NCBI RefSeq assembly: GCF_010093595.1
Contig: NW_022985463.1
Coordinates: forward strand, 352,804 to 416,803
Source: Mytilinidion resinicola
Lineage: Eukaryota > Ascomycota > Dothideomycetes > Mytilinidiales > Mytilinidiaceae
DNA length: 64,000 nt
Direction of reading: 5' to 3'
Positions within the stretch are counted from its first letter, which is position 1; the number at the start of each line of letters is the position of its first letter. Below, in pieces: positions 20,824 through 31,365 of the stretch. A model generated the notes under the pieces. It searched no databases, had not been told where the DNA came from, and worked only from the letters and a program-made list of their open reading frames with translations. The position numbers and the translations under genes were made by a program.

Positions 20824-21576
20824 CTTTGGCTGAAAGGTACAAAGGGAAAGATTCAGAGGAGTCAAGAGAAGATAGACGAAAGACTGTGAGCTGAGATTCG
20901 CAAGGCAGAGAAAAAGATGCGGGAGTGCCCGAAGCTCCCGCCCCGTCCAAGTGGCCCCCAATCTCACCGGTGACAGACCTAGCGCTAATTTCAAGCCACA
21001 AATTTGGCATATAAAGCAACATTTCTGGACGCTTCTAGGGAGGAATAGCAGCCTTCTAGCCAATCTTTATTGAAGCCACTTCAACATTAGCCCAGAAAAG
21101 GAGATTGACTAAGGCCGACTCAATTTCCGCGCTAGGCCATCGGACGTGATGATATGCTGTATTCTGCGAGACGAAATACACGGCCCGTATTACTCTATGG
21201 CCTGGCCCGCAAGCTGAGATATCCAATGCAAGTCTATCATACAGCCTTCTCCGTTTGTAGCACAACGCATGCTGTCAGCACAGCCCCGCATCTGCATATT
21301 CGACATCCACACAACTACAAAAGGCTGAAAGTACTGGCCAGGATCGCTTCAGTGGGCAAGCCACCTGCGCTTGCTCCAAACGTCTACGTTGCGAGTCCGT
21401 TGCAGCCCTGGACTCCAGACAGTACACAGTACCATCTCGCACAGCCTACCCAAGTGTATGTTGTCTGTGCACAAATGTTATGCTGAACGGTTCTTTACAT
21501 GCTAGCTAACCATATTTAAGTTCGGCGTGCCAACGAGAAGAGGACACCACAGGCTAGGAGACCGTGAGCCCTGAAA
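20824..21576. other. Intergenic, divergent
   Basis: This lies upstream of both the DUF7580-like pseudogene (-) and the C2H2 pseudogene (+). Short open frames have no recognisable protein character. No RNA or repeat is supported. Confidence 0.45.
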
Positions 21577-23512
21577 ATGGACGAGAACATCCCGCAGCCT
21601 GGTGCTTTCCCTAGAACTCCCGCAACTGGAACAACGTCCGCGTCCGAACAGCCAGCTTTGGCTGCGTCATACTGAGGATGTCTAGAGTTGTACCAGCGCC
21701 TCCTCCGTCTCTTAGGAATGAACAGCTGCCATGTCGTACATCTGGAGCAAGTAAACGTGGGCAAGGTCCTTGAAGAGTATGGGAGATTCCGAATATAGGG
21801 TGATCAAACACGGGCAGCACTTTCCGAAGGGACAAGGCGCTCACTTGATGATACTCTTCAGAATGATGAGAGCTTGAAAAACGCGGTCAACAGCATCCTC
21901 GGCCAGCTCTCTTGGCTTCTGTCCATGGGTAGGCAATGCGACATTAGACTGTTCACACAACGCTTACCATTAATAGCAATCCCGATCGCTGAAAAGAAAT
22001 ACGATGACTCTGCTCAAGATTCTGAAAGCAGCCTGAGCGCAGATTCGGACTCTGACTTGGACTCTCAGTTGGATTCCGACCAGGATGAAGTCTGGACTAA
22101 CGATGCTCCCAACCGTCACCGCCCAAAAGTATTAAGAGTCTCGAAAGTCTCCGTACTCGTAAACCACATGTTCGAGCAGATCCAGCCACTCTACAATATG
22201 TCAATGTTGCTCAACCGACCAAGATTGAGTGGAAGATATCTGCGGTCCACCAACAAAACCGAAGGAAATTCTAAACTCGCTTATTTCGCGGATCTCGATT
22301 ATAAGCACATCCGCGAAAAACTACACCAATGGAAAGGCAAGTTGAAAGTCATTCCGGATGAGGAAGGGAAAGTGGAGACCGCTACAACCGCCGCGGATTT
22401 AGAAGAGCATAAAATTAGGGAGCCATCCGCCGTAGCCACAATAGAGATCCTGTGTCGCCGGCTGGCCAAAGCAAACACCAGACACAGGGAGCAACTCCAG
22501 TACTGGATACGCCGCCCTGACAGACCCGACGTGGTTCGATGCCAAGATTTTAATTCTGACGTCGTTCCCGAGCTTGGTAAAGTATCGGGGAAGGTCAAAA
22601 GTGGAGCTACTAAAGCGAGACGTCTGCTGTCAAACTAGCAGAGCAAAAGACAGTAACGGGGAGTCAAGCTCTTAAATCAACGACTTCAAAGCAGAGTTTC
22701 TCGACTGTTGCGGCATCTGATGTTTTTGATAACCAAACGAAGACGAGGACACGAACCATTTACGCGCAGTCAACTGTGGGGAACAAGCCATCCAATCGTG
22801 TGCCAGATGCTCCGAAAGCGATCAAGACTTGCGTTACTTTCAGGTGTCCGTACTGTAACTTGATGCTGGAGTCGAAGGTTATGGCAGACAGAGTGAGCTG
22901 GAAGTAAGTCGCTTTTACTGTGGTTACTCATTAATGACAGAATAACTTATCAAGTATCGTAGGCGTCATGTTTTCAAAGACCTAAGACCATACGTTTGTA
23001 CCTTCCCAGACTGCCTCAGCCCCGAACAGCACTACCTCACCCGCCATGACTGGATCTACCACGAGCGACAAATGCACCGTCGGCAATGGGTTTGCAGTGG
23101 AGATTGCGACCAGAATTTTCCTACCAAAGATCTCATGATGGAGCATCTCCGCAACAACCACTCAAGCTCCCTGTCCCCGCAGCAGCTGCCTATCGTAGTT
23201 GCAATGAGTGAACGCCCAATCGACGAAGTCGAAATCCTTGCCTGCCCTCTCTGCCCCGACGAACTCTACCTAGGCAAGCTCCAAAACCACCTCGCCGAGC
23301 ATCTAGAGACAATATCACTCTTCGTCCTGCCAGCTGATGTAGATGAAGATGAAGATGAAGGTACAGACTCGAACAAAGTCGCCGTAACAGATCCAAACCC
23401 GACCAAGATGAGAGTGGCACTCAAGCCACGCGTAGCAGTCTTGGATTCTCGCAAACTAGTGAGAAGAGCCAGAACAAGGAAGGCTTTTCAAGTTTACTCT
23501 CGATGGAAGTAG
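21577..23512 (+). pseudogene. C2H2 zinc-finger fungal protein gene, disrupted
   Basis: Read from the ATG at 21577, the frame carries the family landmarks EEYGRFRI-GDQT, SLDDTLQNDESL and an acidic Ser/Asp run (DSDSDLDSQLDSDQDE). Further on are RCPYCNLMLESKVM, RHVFKDLRPYVCTFPDCL, YHERQMHRRQWVC, CPLCPDELYLGKLQNHLAEH and HLETISLFVLP. A 59-bp intron (22904-22962) interrupts the finger region. Lesions: TGA at 21673-21675, TAG at 21796-21798 where family members have Trp (TGG), and a frameshift near 22600. After the frameshift ETSAVKLAEQKT resumes the family frame. The finger half (about 22610-23512) is intact. Fungal proteins of this kind are uncharacterised and probably bind nucleic acid or protein. 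It runs into the TPR gene. Confidence 0.75.
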
Positions 23513-24579
23513 TGAAAGGCGAAGCGAAATGCGAAACATGGGGAGGTACTGAAGCAATGTCCGCAGCTATAGAAGAGTCTGACATGGATGACGTATCGAT
23601 CAAAAACGAGTATGCTAGGGAGCATCCCCGTACGCTTAGCAGCATGGCCAATCTAGCGTTAACTTACAATAATCAAGGGCGGTGGAAGGAGGCCGAAGAG
23701 CTGGGAGTAGAAGTAATGGAGACCATGAAGAGGGAGCTTGGGCATGGGCATCCAGATACGCTTAGCAGCATCAGCAACCTTGGATTAGGGCACATAGAGC
23801 AGGGCATGTATAGTGAGGCAGAGGAGATGTACCGGCGGGCGCTGCAAGGAATGGAAAAGGTGCTGGGAGCGGAGCACCCAGACAAGCTGACTAGCATGGC
23901 CAACCTGGCATCGATATACCAGATGCAAGGACGGTGCAAGGAGGCGGTATACCTGCTAGAGCAGGTAGTCGCAGCTAAAAAGAAGGTGCTGGAGGAGGTC
24001 CACCCAGACCAACTAGCGTCACAGCATGCGCTCGCAAGAGCATATCAAGCAAATGGACAGATAGAAGAGGCAGTCAAGCTTCTAGAGCAGGTCGTTGCGA
24101 TACGTGAGCAGGTGCTCGCGGAGGACCACCGTAGCCGACTGGCGTCGCAGCATACGCTCGCAGAAGCATATCAAGCAAACGGCCAGACAAAGGAGGCAGT
24201 CAAGTTTCTAGAGCAGGTCGCTGCAATACACAAGCAGGTGCTTGCAGAGGAACACCCTGGCCGACTGGCGTCGCAGAATGCGCTTGCAGGAGCATATCAA
24301 GCAAACGGACAGATAAAAGAGGCAGTCAAGCTTCTAGAGCAGGTCGTTGCGATACATAAGCAGGTGCTTGCGGAGGACCACCCTGGCCGACTGGTGCCGC
24401 AGCATGTGCTCGCAAGAGTGTATCAAGCAAACGGACAGATAAAGGAGGCAGTGGAGCTGCTGGAGCATGTGGTCACGAAAGCGCAAGCTCTTCCAAACGA
24501 CCATCCTTCGCGGCTGGCATCGCAACAGGCGCTCGCAGACTTGCATGCAGAACTGACGGTCAGTTCAGACTCAGCGTGA
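23503..24579 (+). CDS. TPR-array protein (kinesin-light-chain type)
   Basis: One open frame of 358 codons starts inside the last codons of the C2H2 frame, in another phase. From about residue 40 it is a run of 42-residue TPR units. They share the pattern HP--L-S--ALA-AYQANGQIKEAVKLLEQVVAIHKQVL. The first three units differ from each other, while the next four to five are nearly identical. Such arrays usually form the C-terminal recognition part of fungal NB-ARC/NLR proteins; here no NTPase domain precedes them. The frame is open upstream of the ATG (SQNKEGFSSLLS), so the true start may be in the zinc-finger exon through an unrecognised intron or after a frameshift. It may also be a stand-alone gene or a detached fragment. 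Confidence 0.7.
   Translation: MEVVKGEAKCETWGGTEAMSAAIEESDMDDVSIKNEYAREHPRTLSSMANLALTYNNQGRWKEAEELGVEVMETMKRELGHGHPDTLSSISNLGLGHIEQGMYSEAEEMYRRALQGMEKVLGAEHPDKLTSMANLASIYQMQGRCKEAVYLLEQVVAAKKKVLEEVHPDQLASQHALARAYQANGQIEEAVKLLEQVVAIREQVLAEDHRSRLASQHTLAEAYQANGQTKEAVKFLEQVAAIHKQVLAEEHPGRLASQNALAGAYQANGQIKEAVKLLEQVVAIHKQVLAEDHPGRLVPQHVLARVYQANGQIKEAVELLEHVVTKAQALPNDHPSRLASQQALADLHAELTVSSDSA
23995..24545 (+). repeat. 126-bp tandem TPR-coding repeats
   Basis: Units of exactly 126 bp (42 codons) repeat with boundaries near 23997, 24123, 24249, 24375 and 24501. Long blocks are identical between neighbours, for example the codons for AYQANGQ and LLEQVV. High similarity points to recent amplification or homogenisation. 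Confidence 0.85.
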
Positions 24580-26706
24580 TTCACTATGCCTTTCAAAGTT
24601 CTGGATTTGTAGTCCTGCACGCTACTCTCCCTAAAAGCCTACAGGGTGACTCGTTGCAGACTGAGGTTTATCCAATATGTAAACGAGTTTCTAGGGCGGA
24701 ACAAGCACAAGCTTGAGCACTGTGGTCGCTGTGCTTTACTGTTCCCTTTGCTGCATAAAGGGAGTTGAGATGCGAAGGCCTATTTCTTAGCGATGTGTAG
24801 CTATAATAGATGATTAAGTGGTACATACACGGCCTCACCACTGCTGGCAGGAAGGGCGGCCGAGCCGCGACGGCCATACCCTTATGAGCTCAAACCAACA
24901 TAGATAAGTACCCTCTTGCAGAATATCGTGGCAAATCACATGCCCACCGAAATGGCGCTTTGCCAGATATGTAAGGTGGTGTGCCAAGACGATTATTTAA
25001 TAGTGGGATAGAATTGTGTTGCAGCCGCATTTGATACAAAGGTAGGAAGCTGGTTTTGCTGGCAACTGTACCGCTTCGCGTGCGAGCGAGCTGTGGTGCT
25101 GGGTTGGGACGAAAGGTTGGCTCGGGACGAGGAGCTCGTTTGAGACGAGGAGGCCCGTTTGAGAAGCAGTTTGATCTGGCTGCAGGGTCGCTTTCCTAGG
25201 TACCTTATATATATTTCTAGGAATTGACCTCTGGAAATGACTGTGTTTTAAATCAATTTGATACTCTTGATATCCTAACACTAAATAGAGCCAGTGGACC
25301 TGATTTGGGTTGAGGATCTGGAGACTTGCTGGTGTTCTCAGCGTGGTCGACCAGGTATGTGTAGGTCAGAACGACTTGGATGAACGAGGCCAGCAAAGCT
25401 CGATCAATGGGTGATGTGTTCTCTCAGCTCTGAAATGGACAGAGTTATTGTATGACTTAGGGATATTACAGATGAAGTGACAGATGCATTTACCGTGCTC
25501 GATCAAAACCACTCAGACTTTTGGATACAGTCCAAGTCAAACAGAAAGTCCTCAATTCAAGAAACAAGGGAAGCTGTAACTCGGAGAATTGTTGACCCAA
25601 GTCCTGTGAACGAGATTAAGTGGGAGCCCGTCAGAATCTACTGCGATGCTCAGTTCCATCATCTGTGGATTTACCAAGAAGTTGCAAACGCAAAACGTGC
25701 TGATGTGTGGTCATGCCGAAATGTCCTAGAGCAGACTTTCTGACGCGCTCAGGTATTTCACGTACCATAACCTGACTTCAACTTTCCTCAACTCACCATC
25801 TCAAAAAGGGTACGAATGGTACCTGGGTACCCCGGGAGTCACTCAGATATTCGAAACTGTCAGTCTGAACTCCATCATTCTAGCCCAGATTTCAATTGAA
25901 AATTAGAATATCATTAATGTAGCACGCTGGACCAGGCTGTAGGAAAGAGTGTCCATTTACGCTTACACTCGGGAGACAGCCGAGGACACAAGTGATCGAT
26001 CAGTATATTTGACATACGATGTGATTTAGGCAGAGCTAGGACGAGGGGCGTTTCATAACCAGCCATCTGGTTGATGACCAGATCACAATAATCAACCAAA
26101 GTGATCAAATGTATCGAATGAGAGGCTAAAGGTCGATGCGATGTATCATTTCTCATTTGGTTGCTGTGCTACAGGCAAAAGAGTGAAACAGTACTTGATG
26201 GCGGTGATGTCGTCACATGTTCTCCGCGCTCGCTCGACCCCAGCGCCTGGACAACGCAAGCTGCAGGGCTGGACGCCACCGCCCGAACGAGAAGGCTGGG
26301 CGATCAACAAACACCACCGCCGACGGACCCCTCGACTCCATCACCACCACGGCCCCGGACCCCAGGACTAACCGCACAGCACCAGGAGGAGGATATTCAC
26401 CAGATACTGCGACGAGGAAGAGCCGCCCGGCATAAGGACACCGACGACACCACACACAGCCGCATACCAGCCACTCTGGATCTGAAACCTCGACTCCACG
26501 ACCCTAGGAAACAACGACCACGCCGCCTCCCGCACCCTCGACGACTCCGAAAACAACCGGACCGCCATCATTTAGGAATAACTGCCCGCGGGAGTATATA
26601 TTGCGACGAGCGCTGCCGTCGCGACAGCCACGAGACGCTGAACAGCCCCTCCTGAACCCCCCGGACCCGCTCACCGCAAGAGATCACCGCTGGCTCCCCC
26701 TTCGCG
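24580..26706. other. Long intergenic stretch with a possible HET fragment
   Basis: About 2.1 kb lie between the TPR gene and nudE. It contains the weak HET-like fragment at 25477-25743. From 26200 to 26706 the sequence is GC-rich, with long but low-complexity open frames on both strands (Pro/Arg/Thr-rich) that look like promoter/leader sequence of nudE. No complete gene is supported. Confidence 0.45.
25477..25743 (+). pseudogene. Possible HET-domain fragment
   Basis: An 88-codon open frame contains VRIYCDAQFHHLWIYQEVAN, which resembles the RLWIVQE segment of HET domains of the WVVQE subtype. No CIDQ-type motif precedes it. This is a weak match made by eye. Confidence 0.3.
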
Positions 26707-28618
26707 ATGCCGTCCGTCGGCGAGCCGCCCTCGTCGCCACCGCCCGGCGGTTGGAACAGTGTGGACGAGGAGTTAAGATACTACAAAGCGCAATATGAGA
26801 CACTGGAGTCAGAGCTGCAAGAGTTCCAAAACTCGAGCAAGGAGTTGGAGGCAGAGCTCGAACGGGATATTGAGGAGAGCGAGAAGCGGGAGCGGCAGCT
26901 GCAAGAGAAGGTCGAGAGTTTGGGATTTGAGGTGAACGAGTGGCAGGTATGTTGTTCTCCTTTCTTGAACCTCGGGTGTTGTTAATGCGCTGCGGGGTGC
27001 AGGTGTCATTCCGGGGCATGTTTTGTGTTGACAGTTGCTAATATTATGGTTACAGACTAAATATAAGCAAAGCAAGACAGAAGCGAACAATGCGCAGAAT
27101 ACGCTGCAGAAAGAGATAACCACACTCCGAGAGTCGCAGCGTGCGCTACAGCTCAGACTTCGCGATATCGAGGTAGCAAACGACGACTTTGAGCGCCAAG
27201 CCCGCAACACAACCTCGTCGCTTGAAGACCTAGAATCGAAGTACAATGTTGCGATCGAGCGGTCTGTAATGTTAGATGAAGAAATGAGGATTGGGGACCA
27301 GGAACGAGAAGGCCTCAGGATAGAGAACCAACGGATACGGGACGAACTCTCGGACCTCAGGATAGAAGCGGAGATTGTGCAAGAGAAGTTGCGTCTGGCT
27401 GAACAAACCATACAGTCTCACCACGAGCGCAAGACCTCTCATCACTTGCTCTCTACTGACAAGTTAAGGCCGCGGTCACCCGTCTCAGAGACGTCTACCT
27501 CGGCGACTACACTATCATCACCAACAGCGTCTACTCCGCCGCCAAAGTCAGATACATCGGTAGCAGAGTCCACGCCGCCTTCTCCACCAATATCCGAGGC
27601 CTCCGTACAATCGAAGAAGATTCCTGCGACACCACTACCGACTCGTAAGCGGTCGCTCGCGCCTATGGACTCAGCAGCAACACCACGACCAGGCTTTTAC
27701 TCATCTCGACCGCCTCGGCATTCGCGTGGCCCCAGCATACCAGTCTCAGCGACGCCCTCAAACGGTCGCTCAACACCATCAATCCGGCGAACCGGCGCTC
27801 CACCCTCAACTGCTCCGAGGCCGAGCGTGGGTACCAATGGCGGCGGCCTCCCCCGATCTGGTTCTCTATATCAGATCCGTGGGCTAATAGGCAAGATGCA
27901 GAAGCTCGAAGAACGGGTGCACTCCGCCCGCTCGAAGCTCCCAGCACCGACCTACTCCCCACCACGGGCCAGCCCGCGCAACGCCAGCCCGCGAACGAAC
28001 AGTGCTCTAGGCCAAAACATCCCCTCCACCGTCACGGTGCGGAGCAGCCGCAAGCGCCCCTCGCAAGCCTCCGCCGCCTCCTCGGTCGCAGACGGTACCA
28101 GCAGCGTCAGCAGACTCTCCTTCGGCATCCCGACCCGCGAAGGCGGCGGCAGCAGCAGACCCTCCAGCCGCGCCTCCGTCACCTCGGGCCTGCAACCACG
28201 CCCATCCTCGCGCAGCAGCATGTCCGGCGCCCGCACGCCCCTCGGCCACTACGCGTCCTCCTCCATCTCGGGTGTCGACGGCCGCATCGCGCCGCCGCGC
28301 CCGCGCTCGTCAATGAGCGGCACCTACGCGCACTCCCACGGGCACTCGCAGTCCCTCTCCATGGCGTCCTCGGTTATGCGGGAGAGCTCTGAGGACGCGG
28401 GCAGTGATGGCAGCGCGGGACTCAGGACGCCGATGCCCAGGCGGACGAGCACGGCGGGTGCGGGCAGCGCGATTCCGACGCCGAGTGGGTTGCCCAGGCG
28501 GCAGAGCGCGGGGCGGAGGATTAGCGCGGGCGGGGAGGGCGAGATGGGGCCGCCGGAGCGGCCGCCGCTGGGGGTGGGGAGGAGTCGGAAGTTGAGTGAT
28601 TTGGGGGAGACGTATTAG
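26707..28618 (+). CDS. nudE: NudE/Ndel1-family nuclear distribution protein
   Basis: Exon 1 is 26707-26946, a 109-bp intron is 26947-27055 (GTATGT donor, TGCTAAT branch site), and exon 2 is 27056-28618. The product has 600 residues, close to the length of Aspergillus NudE. Residues ~18-190 form an unbroken coiled coil with the family's hallmark stretches [40 protein letters not shown] and [15 protein letters not shown]. The remainder is Ser/Pro/Arg-rich and disordered, typical of the family. NudE binds Lis1 (NudF) through the coiled coil, and also dynein. The complex works at microtubule plus ends in nuclear migration and hyphal growth. Codon use becomes very GC-rich towards the 3' end. The ATG is the first in frame after the GC-rich leader. 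Confidence 0.95.
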
Positions 28619-31365
28619 AGGGTGGAGGGTGGAGCGGGATCGAGAGCGCACCGCAGAGGAGAGGAGCGGGAGATCAGCTGACTGGGGCCGGCTTTTGAAG
28701 AAGAGGTACGGCGGCGATTGGGTCGGGGATTGAGCTGGCCGCTGGATCTGGAGCGGGCTAGGGGCACGGCGGGATTGCAGACGCTACGCTAGTTACGCAG
28801 CGGATGAACGAACGGAAGGAAGGAAGGAAGGAAGGAAGGAAGGGAGAAGGGGGGTGGGGGTCACTTTGCACACTATTTTTTCTTCCATTTGTAGATATGG
28901 GTCGAGCGGGACTGGGGTGTTGGGGGTGGGGATTGGCACGGGGCTCGCGTATACCTTTCATGCATTTTCGGGAGTCGAGCGGGAGCAGATGGAGGGGTGC
29001 GATTAGGGGTGCGAATGTGCATACGAGATTGGGGTTTGGGAGAAGAGGATGAGCGAGGTGGGGAGGAGGGTTGGTAGAAGCAATCTATGATACCACTTTT
29101 GATTTTGTGTGGTGTTGACGTGAGGTGAGTGTGTGAGTGAGAGACGTAGGTGTGAGGCTATGAGTTGTTTAGCGGGCGGGAAGTGAGGGTGTGGGTTGTG
29201 CTGGTGCGCTATACGCGTGGGTGGGCTGGCTGTCATGACGAGAATGGGGTTAGAGTGTGATTATCTGATGGTCAGGTCTGGACTCCCTATGGTAGTAGAT
29301 CTGTGCTCGGGGGTGACCTGCAGGCGTGGCCTGATTCTGGTAGGGCTGCGCGCGGGTGCCTGGAGTTGGTCTCAGATCTACGGGGTAGGTGGCAGAATGG
29401 GAGGGATGGGCAACTTTGATTTGACTTCAATTCATCAAGGGGTTTTGTGGTAGACAGTTTGAGGGGTATTTTGGTGGTATTCTGTATGGGTCATGGGGGT
29501 TCTTGAAGCCATAGGTGTCACTTCCTGCTCTCGAAATCGGGGTTTCTGGAGAGGGTTGAGGAGATTGGCGGGATCGCACTGGCGATGGCTCGTTGATGCG
29601 GCGTGCACGGGCCCATGGTGTTGAGTTTCTTGCAGATGTTCTCACGTGGAGCTTTTCTTTTGCTCAATATGCTACGAATTGCGAACCATGATTGATGCCT
29701 TCGGAAATGCTACTATGAGCATCAGGAATTCCACTGTCTCCCCGCTATTGAAGGGCTGAGATTTTAGTGCTGAGATGCTGTCAGATGCAGCTTACACAGT
29801 ACTCCGGGCGCATCGAAGAAAGACGAGAGTCCATCGCGAGCCCATCCCAAGTTACTCTGTGCCGTCTTGAGCTTACCTGCCCCTATGAGATACCGCTGAA
29901 TCGTGAAGCAGCCACGCATCCATTCTTCAAGATATTGATGACATCGGCGTCCCGCTCGGCATCATCAACCTGTACGAGGACGGGAGAGCTACCCGGAACC
30001 AGGCTGGCAGGGCTATTTCAAGACCTGACTTGCATCGCTTCCATTGTGGCGCTGGCTTATTACCTCTTCGCACGCGCATCCGTGATTGGCCGGGGCACTG
30101 GCACAACCGTGGGGATGGGGACGGAGTCCGAAGGGCATGGGAGTGGAGACCCGAGTGCTGCAATTTGCCAATTGAGGCTTGCGCGGACCTCCTCCCTCAG
30201 GAAAAGGGATGCGCTTGGCAGCGAAGTGGGTGGGCAGTTCCCGGTCGGGTTCCTGAAGACAGCGGCCGGAGTGGTGCGGTGCTTGACGGCCTGCCGGTTC
30301 GTGATGCGATCTGCTAGATGCTGGGATGAGGATGGACGGCGCTAGTTGCGGGTTGCTGCAGCCACACTTTTGTTGGACAGCGACGTGCAGCAGATACCGG
30401 ACGTCTTGCTCAGGGCCATGGCAGTCGCAGGAGGGAGGACTGGTGGAGTTGTGTCTGCGGACGGATGGGACGGCCTGTTATTCATGTTGTCTCTGGCATT
30501 GGGACGCAGGCATCAGTGGCGCTGTTGGCCGGCGGGATGGCTTCCCCAACGTCAGTGAGAGGCTGGCGCAGGGGTCTTCTCCGCAATCATCGCCGCGCCG
30601 TCTCAACAACTTTGCGGTGTTCACCCAGGAGGACTTTGGGCAGTTGCAGCAATTGCGCCTGGAGCTGCGTCGACAGCGGACAATCAATATGTATGCCGTC
30701 AGTGGCTCCCCGGCGGCGTCGCATTCGTCTTCGGGATCAGTCTTCGGCCAGGTCGGCAGCCGATTGCACTGTGGCTGCGGTGCGGTCCCACGCACGGAGG
30801 TTTCGGTGAAGCATTGAGGGCAGGCCAGCGCGCCTTACCGCAGTCGGCAGCGTTGGCGATGCTCTGCGCCGGCTTCAGCTCAACAGCTCGGGAGAGCTTG
30901 GGGGTCGCCGTAATTAGCGTGCATTGGCAAGGCGCCGTGCGAGGGTCAAGGTGTCCGAGAGAATCTGCGATTGAATAAATACACTCGCCAACAGCCCGCC
31001 GCCCGAGTTGTCCAGTCCGTCTGACATTCCTCGCTGCCGCTCACACTTTTCCCGCCGCGTCCCTGTCATCCCCCCTCCTCCCCTTCGACGTGTCTTCTTC
31101 CAACACTATCAGATTTTATTACGACGCCCGGGCGCCCTTCCGGTTGCTTCTTCTCCCCGAAGCGACTGCGACGGCTATAGACTTCTTCTCTACCTAATAA
31201 TTGCTTCACGCGTCCTCCCGCGTGATTCCCCGAGCCAGATCTACAATCCCGATTCGCCCGTCGTCACTCTGGCGCCGCTCTCCCTCTAAACGGCAGTAGC
31301 TTACAGCGCCCCCTCTCCCTCCTTCCCAACGCCCAAATCTTCTTCACTGATTGAAAACTCGGTGG
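28619..31365. other. 2.7-kb gene-free stretch with strand bias
   Basis: From about 28750 to 29450 the plus strand is strongly G-rich and C-poor, with GGAA and GTGTG-type tracts. The middle (29760-30830) has open frames up to 192 codons with no recognisable family. From about 31000 the sequence turns C/T-rich with CT-tracts, as expected for the long 5' leader of acetyl-CoA carboxylase. I see no supported gene. Confidence 0.45.
28814..28843 (+). repeat. GGAA microsatellite
   Basis: About seven perfect tetranucleotide GGAA units lie some 200 bp after the nudE stop codon. Such tracts vary in length between strains. Confidence 0.9.

Noticed and set aside
26161..26655. 164-codon open frame upstream of nudE
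   Set aside because: Pro/Arg/Thr-rich with open frames on both strands, as in GC-rich leaders; no homology is recalled.
29767..30345. 192-codon open frame and overlapping frames to 30817
   Set aside because: Several frames are open at once, none has motifs, and the DNA is GC-rich. I cannot support a gene, although a decayed one is possible.
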